Translations under genes and position numbers: made by a program
Assembly (NCBI GenBank): GCA_901420285.1
Contig: CABDVE010000001.1
Span: forward strand, 1,798,001 to 1,862,000
Direction of reading: 5' to 3'
DNA length: 64,000 bases
Source: Stutzerimonas stutzeri
GTDB lineage: Bacteria > Pseudomonadota > Gammaproteobacteria > Enterobacterales > Pasteurellaceae
Part shown: positions 21,152-33,426 of the stretch, piece after piece
How positions within the stretch are numbered: the first letter of the stretch is position 1
How the letters are laid out: every line of letters begins with the position of its first letter
Notes under the pieces: generated by a model
What the model was told of the DNA's origin: nothing
The model's database searches: none
Seen by the model: the letters and a program-made list of their open reading frames with translations, nothing else

Positions 21152-23578
21152 TTAATTTACTGATCTTGTCGTTTTCGTGACGGTTTTACGGCGCGGCGCT
21201 TTAGGTTTGGCTTCCAGTTTGACGAATTCAACGCCTTCCGGCGGATTCTCAAGTGCTAGCGCCAACACTTCATCGATGGTTTCCACTGCGTGAATCACCA
21301 AGTTTTGTTTCACGTTTTGTGGAATTTCCTCCAGATCTTTTACGTTATCTTTCGGAATCAACACGGTTTTAATACCGCCGCGGTGCGCCGCCAAGAGTTT
21401 TTCTTTTAGGCCGCCGATCGGCAACACCTTACCGCGTAAGCTGATTTCGCCCGTCATCGCCACATCAGCGCGCACCGGATTGCCTGTCAGACAAGACACC
21501 AATGCGGTGCTCATGGCGATCCCCGCGCTCGGGCCATCTTTCGGCGTGGCGCCGTCCGGCACGTGAATGTGAATATCGCGTTTTTCGTGAAATTCCGGAT
21601 TGATGCCAAGTTTATCCGCGCGCGCACGTACCACGGTCATCGCCGCTTGAATAGATTCTTTCATAACATCGCCCAGAGAACCGGTGAAGATCAATTTGCC
21701 TTTACCCGGCACGGAAGCGGTTTCGATAGTGAGTAAATCACCGCCCACTTCTGTCCATGCCAGACCGGTCACTTCGCCCACGCGGTTTTGGGTATCCGCC
21801 TTGCCGAACTCGAAACGTTTCACGCCGAGATAATCGTGCAAGTTATCCGCATTTACGGTGATCGATTTGAGCGTCGGATCAACCAATAAATTTTTCACCG
21901 CTTTACGGCAAATTTTAGAAATTTCACGTTCTAAGTTACGCACGCCGGCTTCACGGGTGTAATAACGAATAATGCCCAAAATCGCGCTTTCTTCCACCGT
22001 TAATTCGCCTTTTTTCAAACCGTTACGATCGATTTGTTTTTGCAATAAATGGTGCATCGCGATATTTAGTTTTTCATCTTCCGTATAGCCTGAAAGACGA
22101 ATCACTTCCATACGATCAAGCAACGGCCCCGGAATATTCATGGAATTGGAGGTTGCGACGAACATCACGTCAGACAAATCATAATCAACTTCCAAGTAGT
22201 GATCATTAAAAGTGGTATTTTGTTCCGGATCAAGCACTTCAAGCAATGCAGAAGCCGGATCACCACGCATATCCGATGCCATTTTGTCGATTTCATCAAG
22301 CAAAAACAGCGGGTTTTTCACGCCCACTCTCGCCATTTTTTGAATCAATTTACCCGGCAATGCGCCTATATAGGTTTTGCGATGACCGCGGATTTCCGCT
22401 TCGTCACGTACGCCGCCGAGCGCCATACGAACATACTTACGACCGGTAGCATTGGCGATAGATTGACCAAGCGAGGTTTTTCCCACGCCCGGAGGCCCAA
22501 CTAAGCAGAGAATCGGACCTTTTACTTTGTTTAAGCGCGCCTGTACTGCAAGATATTCTAAAATGCGCTCTTTCACGCGCTCTAAACCATAGTGATCCGC
22601 ATCTAATACTTGTTGCGCTTTAGTGATATCTTTTTTCACTTTGGTACGCTGATGCCAAGGTACTTGAATCATCCATTCAATGTAACTGCGCACCACGGTG
22701 GCTTCGGCGGACATGGCTGACATCATTTTGAGTTTTTGTAACTCGCTTTCAACTTTGTCGCGCACTTCCGTCGGCATACCGGCCGCTTCCACTTTTTGAC
22801 GAAGCTGTTCCACTTCATCAAGCGTATCGTCGCTTTCGCCTTCGTCCATTTCTTTACGAATCGCTTTAATTTGTTCGCTTAGGTAATAGTTGCGTTGGCT
22901 TTTTTCCATTTGTTTTTTAACGCGGCCGCGAATTCGTTTTTCCACTTGCAGAATATCCGCCTCCGACTCCATCATACCGAGCAAATATTCCAAGCGTTCT
23001 TGCACGTCGGCAAGTTCCAACACTTTTTGTTTATGTCGCACGGTTACCGGCAAATGTGCCGCCATGGTATCGGCAAGGCGATCCGGATCCTCAATGCGTT
23101 GTAACGCGTTTAACACATCTGCCGGCACTTTTTTATTCAACGTGAGATAATTCTCAAACTCGGTGAGCACTGCACTCTTCACGACTTCGATTTCTCTTTC
23201 GTTCTCTTGTATGGTATCGATCGGTGTAACCTTTGCCAAAAAGCATTTTTCGCCATCTTCAAGATTGTTAATTTTGGCGCGTTGATGCCCTTCCACTAAC
23301 ACTTTCACCGTACCGTCCGGCAATTTTAACAACTGAATAATATTAGCGATGGTTCCAACATCGAACACATCGTCAGCGGTCGGCTCTTCCAAATCTGCTT
23401 GTTTTTGGGCGACTAACAGAAGCTGTTTATTTTCGTTCATCGCTTCTTCAAGGGCGTTAATGGATTTTTCACGCCCCACAAAAAGCGGCATCACCATATA
23501 AGGGAAAACCACAACATCGCGTAACGGCAATACAGGCATGGTTACGGTCGTCGTGCGTTGTGTTTTTTTAGCGCTCAT
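21152..23578 (-). CDS. lon: ATP-dependent protease Lon
   Basis: 808 aa. N-terminal substrate-binding domain (about 10-210), coiled-coil region, AAA+ module with Walker A GPPGVGKT (361-368) and Walker B FLLDEID, then the protease domain with the Ser684-Lys727 dyad (DGPSAG; GGLKEK). The C-terminus has a basic tail. It degrades misfolded and regulatory proteins in the cytosol. A sigma-32-type promoter lies upstream. One exact 12-mer (21500-21511) codes Ser-Thr-Ala-Leu next to the catalytic serine loop. Confidence 0.97.
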   Translation of the reverse strand: MSAKKTQRTTTVTMPVLPLRDVVVFPYMVMPLFVGREKSINALEEAMNENKQLLLVAQKQADLEEPTADDVFDVGTIANIIQLLKLPDGTVKVLVEGHQRAKINNLEDGEKCFLAKVTPIDTIQENEREIEVVKSAVLTEFENYLTLNKKVPADVLNALQRIEDPDRLADTMAAHLPVTVRHKQKVLELADVQERLEYLLGMMESEADILQVEKRIRGRVKKQMEKSQRNYYLSEQIKAIRKEMDEGESDDTLDEVEQLRQKVEAAGMPTEVRDKVESELQKLKMMSAMSAEATVVRSYIEWMIQVPWHQRTKVKKDITKAQQVLDADHYGLERVKERILEYLAVQARLNKVKGPILCLVGPPGVGKTSLGQSIANATGRKYVRMALGGVRDEAEIRGHRKTYIGALPGKLIQKMARVGVKNPLFLLDEIDKMASDMRGDPASALLEVLDPEQNTTFNDHYLEVDYDLSDVMFVATSNSMNIPGPLLDRMEVIRLSGYTEDEKLNIAMHHLLQKQIDRNGLKKGELTVEESAILGIIRYYTREAGVRNLEREISKICRKAVKNLLVDPTLKSITVNADNLHDYLGVKRFEFGKADTQNRVGEVTGLAWTEVGGDLLTIETASVPGKGKLIFTGSLGDVMKESIQAAMTVVRARADKLGINPEFHEKRDIHIHVPDGATPKDGPSAGIAMSTALVSCLTGNPVRADVAMTGEISLRGKVLPIGGLKEKLLAAHRGGIKTVLIPKDNVKDLEEIPQNVKQNLVIHAVETIDEVLALALENPPEGVEFVKLEAKPKAPRRKTVTKTTRSVN

Positions 23579-23622
23579 AGTTTCTCTCTAATCTAATCTG
23601 TTTGAATGGCTTTGGTGTAAGG

Positions 23623-23647
23623 TTGGGGCAACATCAGAGAATTCAAG
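23623..23647 (-). promoter_or_regulatory. Sigma-32 (heat-shock) promoter of lon
   Basis: Minus strand CTTGAA - 13 bp - CCCCAA, close to the RpoH consensus CTTGAA-N13-17-CCCCAT. The element ends about 45 bp upstream of the lon ATG. This agrees with the known heat-shock control of lon. Confidence 0.75.
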
Positions 23648-23723
23648 TGAAATACTCGGATTTTCATCGGATAAAATGCGATTAAAAAAACTGTGCATTT
23701 TTCGCTCGCACTTTCGATAGGAA

Positions 23724-24398
23724 TTACAAAATCTCCAATAACCGGGCAAAATCATCAAATACCCAATCCGGTTCAGATTCGCTGATAGGAATATTGTAAT
23801 TATAGCCGTAAGTCAAACCCACTGCGGCACAACCGGCAGCGTGCGCGGCGATGATATCGTTTTTTGAGTCCCCTACAAACAACACTTGGCGTGGCTCAAA
23901 GCCGAACTTACCGCACAAATAATAAAGCGGCGCCGGATGTGGTTTGATTGCCGGCAAAGACTGTCCGCCGAGCATTTCGTCGAATAACTGATCGATACCG
24001 AAGGCCGCCAATACCGGTCGAACGTGTTTGGTCGGTTTGTTGGTAACGACTGCCAACGTATATCCCTTAGCCTTTAACGCTTCCAAAGTTGTTTTCACAT
24101 TCGGATATAAGCGACTGATGTTACAAAGGTTTTCGCCATAATAATAAGCGAAGCGCGCTTTCGCTTTTTCAACATCCGCCTCGCTTAAAGTTCTACCGCT
24201 TTGCTCGCGTGCCCAATCTAAGGCTCGGACAATTAATACCGGCGCGCCGTTGCCAATCCAAGTTAACACCCGTTCTTCCGGCGCTTGCGGTAAATCGAAC
24301 TCCGCTAACGCCGAATTCACCGATAAGGCCAAATCCGGCAAGCTGTTAACTAAAGTACCATCCAAATCAAAGCCGATTAATTTAAATTGTGTGTTCAT
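23724..24398 (-). CDS. gph: Phosphoglycolate phosphatase Gph
   Basis: 224 aa, HAD superfamily. Motif I is FDLDGTLVNS (nucleophile Asp11, acid Asp13), motif II is in AVVTNKPTKH and motif III in LFVGDSKNDI. It removes phosphate from 2-phosphoglycolate formed in DNA repair. rpe lies upstream in the same direction, the rpe-gph order being conserved in enterics, but 140 bp with a 12-mer and hairpin separate them. Confidence 0.94.
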   Translation of the reverse strand: MNTQFKLIGFDLDGTLVNSLPDLALSVNSALAEFDLPQAPEERVLTWIGNGAPVLIVRALDWAREQSGRTLSEADVEKAKARFAYYYGENLCNISRLYPNVKTTLEALKAKGYTLAVVTNKPTKHVRPVLAAFGIDQLFDEMLGGQSLPAIKPHPAPLYYLCGKFGFEPRQVLFVGDSKNDIIAAHAAGCAAVGLTYGYNYNIPISESEPDWVFDDFARLLEIL

Positions 24399-24498
24399 TA
24401 TTGTTTTTCTCTATGTTCTGCATCATGTTGATTAATCATTTTACCTTCACTTGCGCGACGGCTTATGCCTAAACAGCCAATCGGTGAAGTGCCCGATC

Positions 24499-24531
24499 AG
24501 CACCGCATTGAAGCCCCGTCCCACGGGCCTT
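24499..24531. repeat. 12-mer copy with adjoining hairpin in the rpe-gph spacer
   Basis: Exact reverse-complement copy at 24499-24510. It abuts an imperfect hairpin (GAAGCCCCGT / ACGGGCCTTC) whose inner sequence resembles that of the 58261-58305 dyad. The second 12-mer arm is missing, so this looks like half of that element. It lies just past the rpe stop. Confidence 0.7.
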
Positions 24532-24538
24532 CGGCAGA

Positions 24539-25210
24539 TTATAAAAGAGGCGCTAATTGCGCACGCATTTGTTCAATCACTTGTCGATAGTCCGGTTTAC
24601 CGAAAATTGCCGAACCGGCCACGAACATATCAGCGCCTGCAGCCGCAATTTCGGCGATATTATCCGTTTTCACGCCACCGTCCACTTCAAGACGAATGTG
24701 ATAACCGCTTTCGTCGATCATTCGACGCGCTTGTCGCAGTTTTTTTAAGGTCGCCGGAATAAAAGATTGGCCTCCGAAGCCAGGATTGACGGACATCAAC
24801 AACACAACATCCACTTTATCCAATACATAATCCAAATAATTCAACGGTGTCGCGGGATTAAACACCAAACCGCATTTGCAACCGTGATCACGAATGAGCT
24901 GCAAAGTGCGATCAATATGCTCGGTTGCTTCAGGATGAAAAGTAATATAGCTCGCGCCGGCTTTGGCGAAATCGGGAATAATGCGATCCACCGGTTTCAC
25001 CATTAAATGTACGTCAATCGGTGCCGTAATGCCGTAATCACGCAAGGCTTGGCACACAGCGGGGCCAAAGGTGAGATTCGGCACATAATGATTATCCATT
25101 ACGTCGAAATGAATGACATCGGCCCCCGCATCGAGCACAGCCCGAACATCATCACCAAGGCGTGCCAAATCGGCGGAAAGAATAGAAGGGGCGATTAGAT
25201 AAGGTTTCAT
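24539..25210 (-). CDS. rpe: Ribulose-phosphate 3-epimerase
   Basis: 223 aa TIM barrel starting [19 protein letters not shown]. Metal and catalytic positions are in [14 protein letters not shown] (about 33-46), DVHLMV (about 66-71), [10 protein letters not shown] and LEVDGGV. It interconverts ribulose-5-phosphate and xylulose-5-phosphate in the pentose phosphate pathway. It pairs with gph downstream. Confidence 0.97.
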   Translation of the reverse strand: MKPYLIAPSILSADLARLGDDVRAVLDAGADVIHFDVMDNHYVPNLTFGPAVCQALRDYGITAPIDVHLMVKPVDRIIPDFAKAGASYITFHPEATEHIDRTLQLIRDHGCKCGLVFNPATPLNYLDYVLDKVDVVLLMSVNPGFGGQSFIPATLKKLRQARRMIDESGYHIRLEVDGGVKTDNIAEIAAAGADMFVAGSAIFGKPDYRQVIEQMRAQLAPLL

Positions 25211-25289
25211 CGTTGTCTCCTAAGAAAAAATTGTGGCTAGTTTACTACGTTGAGGCGGCAATTGCCTGATTATTTATCGAAAAAGACAC

Positions 25290-25326
25290 AAAAAAATAAC
25301 CGCACGTTGAATGCTCAACGTGCGGT
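25290..25326 (-). terminator. Terminator of the lipoprotein gene
   Basis: Perfect 13-bp arms AACCGCACGTTGA / TCAACGTGCGGTT around a 3-nt loop, with a T-run on the minus strand. The stem is built from a variant uptake signal (AACGTGCGGT), the arrangement known for H. influenzae uptake-signal terminators. Confidence 0.85.
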
Positions 25327-25357
25327 TTAGACGCGAGATAGATGGCGCGCACCTTGG

Positions 25358-25561
25358 TTATTTGTTCACTTGGCTACCGATTAATCCACCGAGAGCCGCG
25401 CCGCCTAATGTTGTAGCGGCATTGCCTTTGATCATATACCCTGCTGCACCACCGATGGCCGCGCCAACGGCAGTATTTTTTTGGCTGCGACTCATATTTC
25501 CGCAAGCCGCTAACGACACTACAGTTATGCCGATAAGAAATGATTTTGCGATGAATTGCAT
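25358..25561 (-). CDS. Small glycine-zipper lipoprotein (OsmB-like)
   Basis: 67 aa. A lipoprotein signal peptide ends in LAAC, so Cys20 would be lipidated and the mature protein would be 48 residues. The mature part has two glycine-zipper stretches (AVGAAIGGAAG and LGGAALGGLIG), as in OsmB-type outer-membrane lipoproteins. Its function in the envelope is not established. It stands alone with its own terminator; rpe lies downstream on the same strand and rpsL diverges upstream. Confidence 0.8.
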   Translation of the reverse strand: MQFIAKSFLIGITVVSLAACGNMSRSQKNTAVGAAIGGAAGYMIKGNAATTLGGAALGGLIGSQVNK

Positions 25562-25735
25562 AGGCTCTCTCCGTATAAACTAAAAAACTATCTGTTTTGA
25601 TAGCCTTCCATAAGACGCTATCTGGGTTAAAAAGTTCAAGAAAGGGCATCGGGCAAAACAGACGAAAACGATTCGTTGCGTTGTTTTTAGTCGAATAACA
25701 GCGAATACCTCTGAGAGCACCGCATCGGTTGCTTG

Positions 25736-25764
25736 TTGACAAGCATATCCATAGTGATTAAAAT
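25736..25764 (+). promoter_or_regulatory. str operon promoter
   Basis: Consensus -35 TTGACA (25736-25741), 17-bp spacer, -10 TAAAAT (25759-25764), about 80 bp upstream of rpsL. A GAT variant of the 12-mer lies at about 25713. Confidence 0.8.
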
Positions 25765-25829
25765 TCGCCGTCTATTTCTGTATGGAAGTAGATTTTTTGA
25801 ACAACATTCTATTATTGAATAACATTTAA

Positions 25830-26219
<390 letters not shown>

Positions 26220-26291
26220 TGGTTCTCCGTTAAGTAAGGCCAAACGTCTAAATTAGTAAAACTTATTTAAACCATAAACTCCAGTATTTAA

Positions 26292-26840
<549 letters not shown>

Positions 26841-26922
26841 TAGCTTCTGAATTTAAAGGGCTTCATCTTTGATGAAGCCTTACCTTATATAAACAGATAT
26901 TAAATTAAACAAGGTTATAATA

Positions 26923-29025
26923 ATGGCTCGTACAACCCCTATTGAAAGATATCGTAACATTGGTATCAGTGCGCATATTGATGCGGGTAAAACTACTACT
27001 ACTGAGCGTATCTTATTCTATACCGGTGTAAGTCACAAAATTGGTGAAGTACACGATGGTGCCGCAACCATGGACTGGATGGAACAGGAACAAGAACGTG
27101 GTATTACCATCACTTCTGCGGCAACCACCGCATTCTGGTCCGGTATGTCGCAACAATTCCCACAACACCGCATTAACGTTATCGACACCCCGGGACACGT
27201 TGACTTTACCGTTGAAGTAGAACGTTCTATGCGTGTTCTTGATGGTGCAGTAATGGTTTACTGTGCGGTTGGTGGTGTTCAGCCACAATCCGAAACCGTA
27301 TGGCGTCAAGCTAACAAATACGAAGTTCCGCGTATCGCGTTCGTAAACAAAATGGACCGTACCGGTGCGAATTTCTTACGTGTTGTTGAACAATTAAAAA
27401 CTCGCTTAGGTGCGAATGCGGTGCCACTTCAATTGCCTGTAGGTGCTGAAGATAATTTCGTTGGTGTCGTTGACTTGATTAAAATGAAAGCGATCAACTG
27501 GAACGAAGCTGACCAAGGTATGACATTTACCTACGAAGATGTACCTGCCAATATGCAAGCAGATTGCGAAGAGTGGCGTCAAAATCTTGTTGAAGCCGCT
27601 GCAGAAGCTTCAGAAGAGTTAATGGAAAAATATCTCGGCGGTGAGGAATTAACCGAAGAAGAAATTAAAGCAGGTCTTCGTCAGCGCGTATTAGCAAACG
27701 AAATCATCTTGGTAACCTGTGGTTCAGCATTCAAGAATAAAGGCGTGCAAGCAATGCTTGATGCTGTTGTTGAATACTTACCTGCTCCGACCGATATCCC
27801 AGCAATCAAAGGTATCAACCCGGATGAAACGGAAGGTGAGCGTCATGCAAGCGATGAAGAGCCATTCTCTTCATTAGCATTCAAAATTGCAACTGATCCA
27901 TTCGTAGGTAACTTAACTTTCTTCCGTGTCTATTCCGGTGTGATCAATTCCGGTGATACCGTGTTGAACTCAGTACGTCAAAAACGTGAACGTTTTGGTC
28001 GTATCGTTCAAATGCACGCGAACAAACGTGAAGAAATCAAAGAAGTTCGTGCGGGCGATATCGCTGCGGCAATCGGCTTAAAAGATGTCACTACTGGTGA
28101 CACGTTGTGTGCGATCGATGCACCAATCATCCTTGAACGTATGGAATTCCCAGAGCCGGTAATTTCTGTTGCAGTTGAACCAAAAACTAAAGCAGACCAA
28201 GAAAAAATGGGTCTTGCATTAGGTCGTTTAGCGCAAGAAGATCCTTCATTCCGTGTTCACACTGATGAAGAATCTGGCGAAACCATCATCTCCGGTATGG
28301 GTGAGTTACACTTAGATATCATCGTTGACCGTATGAAACGTGAATTCAAAGTGGAAGCAAACATCGGTAAACCTCAAGTATCTTACCGTGAAACTATCCG
28401 CACTCGTGTAAACGATGTGGAAGGTAAACACGCAAAACAATCCGGTGGTCGCGGTCAGTACGGTCATGTTGTGATCGACTTATATCCATTAGAGCCGGAA
28501 GGTCCGGGCTACGAATTTGTGAACGAAATCAAAGGTGGTGTAATCCCTGGTGAATACATCCCGGCCGTTGACAAAGGTATTCAAGAGCAACTTAAATCTG
28601 GTCCATTAGCGGGTTACCCAGTAGTGGATATCGGTGTTCGTTTACACTTCGGTTCATACCATGATGTTGACTCATCTGAGTTGGCGTTTAAACTTGCAGC
28701 GTCTTTAGCGTTTAAAGCTGCGTTTGCAAAAGCAAACCCAGTATTACTTGAACCAATCATGAAAGTGGAAGTAGAAACTCCGCCTGAATATGTAGGTGAC
28801 GTAATCGGTGACTTAAGCCGTCGTCGCGCTATGGTAAACGGTCAAGAAGCGAATGAGTTCGTTGTCAAAATTGATGCAGAAGTTCCACTTTCTGAAATGT
28901 TCGGTTATGCAACAGACTTACGTTCACAAACTCAAGGTCGTGCCTCATACTCAATGGAACCATTAAAATATGCTGAAGCTCCATCAAGTGTTGCAGCTGC
29001 AGTTATTGAAGCACGTAAAAAATAA
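26923..29025 (+). CDS. fusA: Elongation factor G
   Basis: 700 aa. GTPase motifs AHIDAGKT (G1), DTPGHVDF (G3) and NKMDR (G4); domains II-V follow. It drives ribosome translocation. Codon use is strongly biased, as in the neighbouring ribosomal genes. Third gene of the str operon. Confidence 0.98.
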   Translation: MARTTPIERYRNIGISAHIDAGKTTTTERILFYTGVSHKIGEVHDGAATMDWMEQEQERGITITSAATTAFWSGMSQQFPQHRINVIDTPGHVDFTVEVERSMRVLDGAVMVYCAVGGVQPQSETVWRQANKYEVPRIAFVNKMDRTGANFLRVVEQLKTRLGANAVPLQLPVGAEDNFVGVVDLIKMKAINWNEADQGMTFTYEDVPANMQADCEEWRQNLVEAAAEASEELMEKYLGGEELTEEEIKAGLRQRVLANEIILVTCGSAFKNKGVQAMLDAVVEYLPAPTDIPAIKGINPDETEGERHASDEEPFSSLAFKIATDPFVGNLTFFRVYSGVINSGDTVLNSVRQKRERFGRIVQMHANKREEIKEVRAGDIAAAIGLKDVTTGDTLCAIDAPIILERMEFPEPVISVAVEPKTKADQEKMGLALGRLAQEDPSFRVHTDEESGETIISGMGELHLDIIVDRMKREFKVEANIGKPQVSYRETIRTRVNDVEGKHAKQSGGRGQYGHVVIDLYPLEPEGPGYEFVNEIKGGVIPGEYIPAVDKGIQEQLKSGPLAGYPVVDIGVRLHFGSYHDVDSSELAFKLAASLAFKAAFAKANPVLLEPIMKVEVETPPEYVGDVIGDLSRRRAMVNGQEANEFVVKIDAEVPLSEMFGYATDLRSQTQGRASYSMEPLKYAEAPSSVAAAVIEARKK

Positions 29026-29038
29026 TTTTTGTAAACCA

Positions 29039-29075
29039 GCGGTATAAAACTTCGTCAAGTTATACCGCATTTTTA
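29039..29075 (+). terminator. Hairpin in the fusA-tuf spacer, possible attenuator
   Basis: GCGGTATA / TATACCGC arms, extended by AACTT / AAGTT inside, followed by ATTTTTA. It fits a weak terminator or mRNA-processing stem before tuf. Confidence 0.55.
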
Positions 29076-29076
29076 G

Positions 29077-30273
<1,197 letters not shown>

Positions 30274-30294
30274 TTATTTGATAAATTAACTAAG

Positions 30295-30325
30295 AAGGCG
30301 ACTTGAAAAAGTCGCCTTTTTGTTT
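30295..30325 (+). terminator. Terminator of the str operon
   Basis: AAGGCGACTT / AAGTCGCCTT stem with a 4-nt loop followed by TTTTTGTTT, 20 bp after the tuf stop. Confidence 0.92.
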
Positions 30326-30436
30326 ATCACGATATAATCAAACTCGCTTATTGCTTGCAAAGCATGAAATGAGAACTGACAATTTAAGTTAACAATGATA
30401 GGATAGACAATAATTATTGACTCTATTTATATAATA

Positions 30437-31378
30437 ATGACTCAACCAACTATTCTAAAAATTGCAACCCGCCAAAGTCCGCTTGCGTTATGGCAAGCCA
30501 ATTTCATTAAAAATCGCTTAGAAGATCTTTATCCTCAAATAAAGGTAAAACTCATTTCTATGGTAACCAAAGGGGATGTGATTCTGGACACACCGTTAGC
30601 AAAAATCGGTGGAAAAGGCTTATTCGTTAAAGAACTCGAAAATGCCTTATTGGAAAAATGTGCCGATATTGCCGTGCATTCCATGAAAGATGTGCCTATG
30701 CAATTTCCTAAAGGGCTTGGTTTGAGTGTAATTTGTAAACGAGAAGATCCACGCGATGCCTTTGTCTCAAACAAATATCAGTCATTAGATGAATTACCGC
30801 AAGGCTCAATTGTAGGAACATCTAGCCTACGTCGTCAATGTCAGCTTAAGCAATTGCGTCCGGATTTGGACATTCGCTCTTTACGCGGTAATGTAGGTAC
30901 GCGTTTAACTAAATTGGATAACGGCGATTATGATGCCATCATTCTAGCAGCAGCCGGATTAATTCGTCTCGGTATGCCAAATCGAATCACCTCTTTTATT
31001 GAAACGGCCCAATTTTTACCGGCAGCTGGCCAAGGCGCGGTGGGAATTGAATGTCGTACTGATGATGCCGCAGTACAAGCGTTATTGGCACCACTTGCCG
31101 ATCCGGAAACCACCGCTTGCGTGCTTGCCGAACGAGCCATGAACGCGCATTTACAAGGTGGCTGCCAAGTGCCGATTGGCGGTTATGCCGTATTGGAAAA
31201 TGGCCACATTTATCTCCGCGCTTTAGTCGGTGCGCTTGACGGCTCTAAAATCATTTATGCCGAAGGCAAAAATACACTTGAAAATGCGGAAATCTTAGGT
31301 GTGCAAATTGCCGAAAAACTGTTGGCGCAAGGTGCCGATCGCATTCTCGCCGATGTTTATAGCGCTGGAGAAAAATAA
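30437..31378 (+). CDS. hemC: Hydroxymethylbilane synthase (porphobilinogen deaminase)
   Basis: 313 aa. The dipyrromethane cofactor attaches to Cys243 (GGCQVPIGG); catalytic Asp85 is in HSMKDVP. It polymerises four porphobilinogens. It overlaps hemD by one base (TAATG) and heads the hemCDXY operon as in E. coli. H. influenzae lacks this gene, so its presence is informative for the organism. Confidence 0.97.
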   Translation: MTQPTILKIATRQSPLALWQANFIKNRLEDLYPQIKVKLISMVTKGDVILDTPLAKIGGKGLFVKELENALLEKCADIAVHSMKDVPMQFPKGLGLSVICKREDPRDAFVSNKYQSLDELPQGSIVGTSSLRRQCQLKQLRPDLDIRSLRGNVGTRLTKLDNGDYDAIILAAAGLIRLGMPNRITSFIETAQFLPAAGQGAVGIECRTDDAAVQALLAPLADPETTACVLAERAMNAHLQGGCQVPIGGYAVLENGHIYLRALVGALDGSKIIYAEGKNTLENAEILGVQIAEKLLAQGADRILADVYSAGEK

Positions 31379-32118
31379 TGGCGGTATTAGTTACCCGTCC
31401 GGATGAACGCGGCAAACAATTGGTTGATTTATTAAATCAATCAGGTATGACTGCACTGTATTTACCATTATTCAGCTTTCAATGCGGTGCCGAATTGGAA
31501 CAACTCCCAAGTAAACTTAATCAGCTGAAAGTGGGCGATTATGTTTTTTTCGTATCGAGAAGTGCGGTGGATTTTTCCGTAAAAATTTTAAAAAAAAGCG
31601 GATTTCAATGGCGTGAGGATTTACGCTACATCACTGTAGGACAAAACACCGCACAATACTTTTCCTGTCAAAGCGAACGCGCTATTCATTACCCGATTTC
31701 ACAAGAAAATAGCGAAGGATTGCTGGCGTTACCGCAAATGCAGACTCTCTCGGGTAGACGAATATTAATTTTACGCGGCAACGGCGGACGCAATTATTTC
31801 GCTGAGCAAGCGATTTCACGCGGTGCAATAGTTGAAACCTTGGAATGTTATCGTCGCGAACCGATTAATTATAACCAAGAAGAACAAATCGATATTTGCA
31901 AGCGTTCCGGAACAGACACCTTAGTGGTAACAAGTCTTGAGATTTTACGGGGCTTGATTGAACTAATTCCCAAACACGAGCAGGAATGGCTCAAAAGCTG
32001 CCGATTGGTTACGGTTAGCGAGCGTATTGCCGACGCGGCAAAAAATTATGGTTGGCAAACCATTATTCTGTCTCCGAAAGCAGATAATCAAAGTTTGTTG
32101 AATACATTACTCAGCTAA
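31378..32118 (+). CDS. hemD: Uroporphyrinogen-III synthase
   Basis: 246 aa, starting [19 protein letters not shown]. The family is weakly conserved. The identification rests on the N-terminal VTRP motif, the two-domain length and the position between hemC and hemX. It closes and inverts ring D to form uroporphyrinogen III. An uptake signal (31560-31568) and a near 12-mer (about 31483) lie inside. Confidence 0.92.
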   Translation: MAVLVTRPDERGKQLVDLLNQSGMTALYLPLFSFQCGAELEQLPSKLNQLKVGDYVFFVSRSAVDFSVKILKKSGFQWREDLRYITVGQNTAQYFSCQSERAIHYPISQENSEGLLALPQMQTLSGRRILILRGNGGRNYFAEQAISRGAIVETLECYRREPINYNQEEQIDICKRSGTDTLVVTSLEILRGLIELIPKHEQEWLKSCRLVTVSERIADAAKNYGWQTIILSPKADNQSLLNTLLS

Positions 32119-32139
32119 ATGACTTATTAAGGAATACCT

Positions 32140-33417
32140 ATGGCTAAGAATCAATCGAATGATGTCATCGAAACCCGAGATACCACGACGGAAAGCGCGA
32201 TAACGCCCACAGCAGAAATTAAACAGGAATCTATCCCTCATCAAACTATTGTGAAAAAAAACGGCACCGGTTTGAGCTTACTTGCCTTATTAGTCGCATT
32301 AGGTCTAGGTGGAGCCGGCTATTATTTCGGTCAGCAGCAAACTGATGAAATTCAGCAAAAATTGACCGTACTTGAAGCAAAACTTGCCCAATACTCATCT
32401 GTCGTTACCGGTGATACGACTAATGCGCAAGTGGCTCAGTTAGAAAAAGCGGTTTCTGAAACGCAGGAAAAACTCAACCGCTTTGAACAAACAGTTTTAA
32501 GCAAAGAACAAGAATTTGCCGCATTACGTCAGCAATTAGCGCAAGTAAGTCAACTCGCCATAGCGCAACAACCAAATGATTGGTTGTTCTCCGAAGCGGA
32601 TTTCTTATTAAACAATGCATTGCGTAAATTGGTCCTTGATAACGATGTAGATACCGGTGTATCACTGTTGAAACTTGCCGATGAAACCTTGGCGAAAGTG
32701 AATAATTCTGAAGCGATGGCAATTCGTTCGGCGATCAACCAAGATTTAAAACAATTACTTTCCGTCGAGAGCATCGACCAAAACGCTGTAATGCAACGTT
32801 TATCTCAATTGGCGAACGCGGTCGATGAATTGCCGGTATTAAACGTAAACTTCGGCGATGAGCCGAATTCCGATAAATTATCCGATTCACTCGCGGATTG
32901 GCAAAGTAATGCAGAGAAAAGCGCAATCTCTTTTTTGAATCATTTTATTCGCATCACGCCAAAACAAGGCGCGGATAGAAAAGAATTGCTTGCACCAAAT
33001 CAAGACATTTATTTACGCGAAAATATTCGTTTACGTCTGCAATTAGCAATTATGGCCGTACCACGTCAGCAAAATGACCTTTATAAACAATCTCTCGAGG
33101 CAGTGGCGACTTGGGTTCGGAGCTATTTTGATACCAGCGCAGAAGTGACTCAAAGCTTCTTAAAATCTCTTGATGAATTGGCGGAACTGTCTGTTTACGT
33201 AGACGTACCAAGCCAATTGCAAAGCTTAAATTTGCTAGATAAATATTTAAACCGCACACCGGCAGATGTGCAAAAAATCGAAATTGAAGCTGAAAAAGCA
33301 TTCAATGAACCGCCGATAAATAGTCAGGCAGAACCGCAATCCCAGATAAATACTGAATCCAATGCGGTGCTCCCCGAGCAACCCGCCAATGCTCCGACAA
33401 CTGTACCACAACAATAA
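32140..33417 (+). CDS. hemX: HemX, membrane-anchored coiled-coil protein
   Basis: 425 aa. An N-terminal acidic tail, one membrane segment (about residues 45-65, with the glycine-rich GLGGAGYYFG), a long coiled coil (about 70-130) and a C-terminal low-complexity Pro/Gln/Glu tail. Often annotated as uroporphyrin-III C-methyltransferase, but it lacks a SAM-methyltransferase fold. Its position suggests a role in organising heme-synthesis enzymes at the membrane (inference). One exact 12-mer (33360-33371) lies in the tail. Confidence 0.9.
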   Translation: MAKNQSNDVIETRDTTTESAITPTAEIKQESIPHQTIVKKNGTGLSLLALLVALGLGGAGYYFGQQQTDEIQQKLTVLEAKLAQYSSVVTGDTTNAQVAQLEKAVSETQEKLNRFEQTVLSKEQEFAALRQQLAQVSQLAIAQQPNDWLFSEADFLLNNALRKLVLDNDVDTGVSLLKLADETLAKVNNSEAMAIRSAINQDLKQLLSVESIDQNAVMQRLSQLANAVDELPVLNVNFGDEPNSDKLSDSLADWQSNAEKSAISFLNHFIRITPKQGADRKELLAPNQDIYLRENIRLRLQLAIMAVPRQQNDLYKQSLEAVATWVRSYFDTSAEVTQSFLKSLDELAELSVYVDVPSQLQSLNLLDKYLNRTPADVQKIEIEAEKAFNEPPINSQAEPQSQINTESNAVLPEQPANAPTTVPQQ

Positions 33418-33426
33418 GGATAGATT

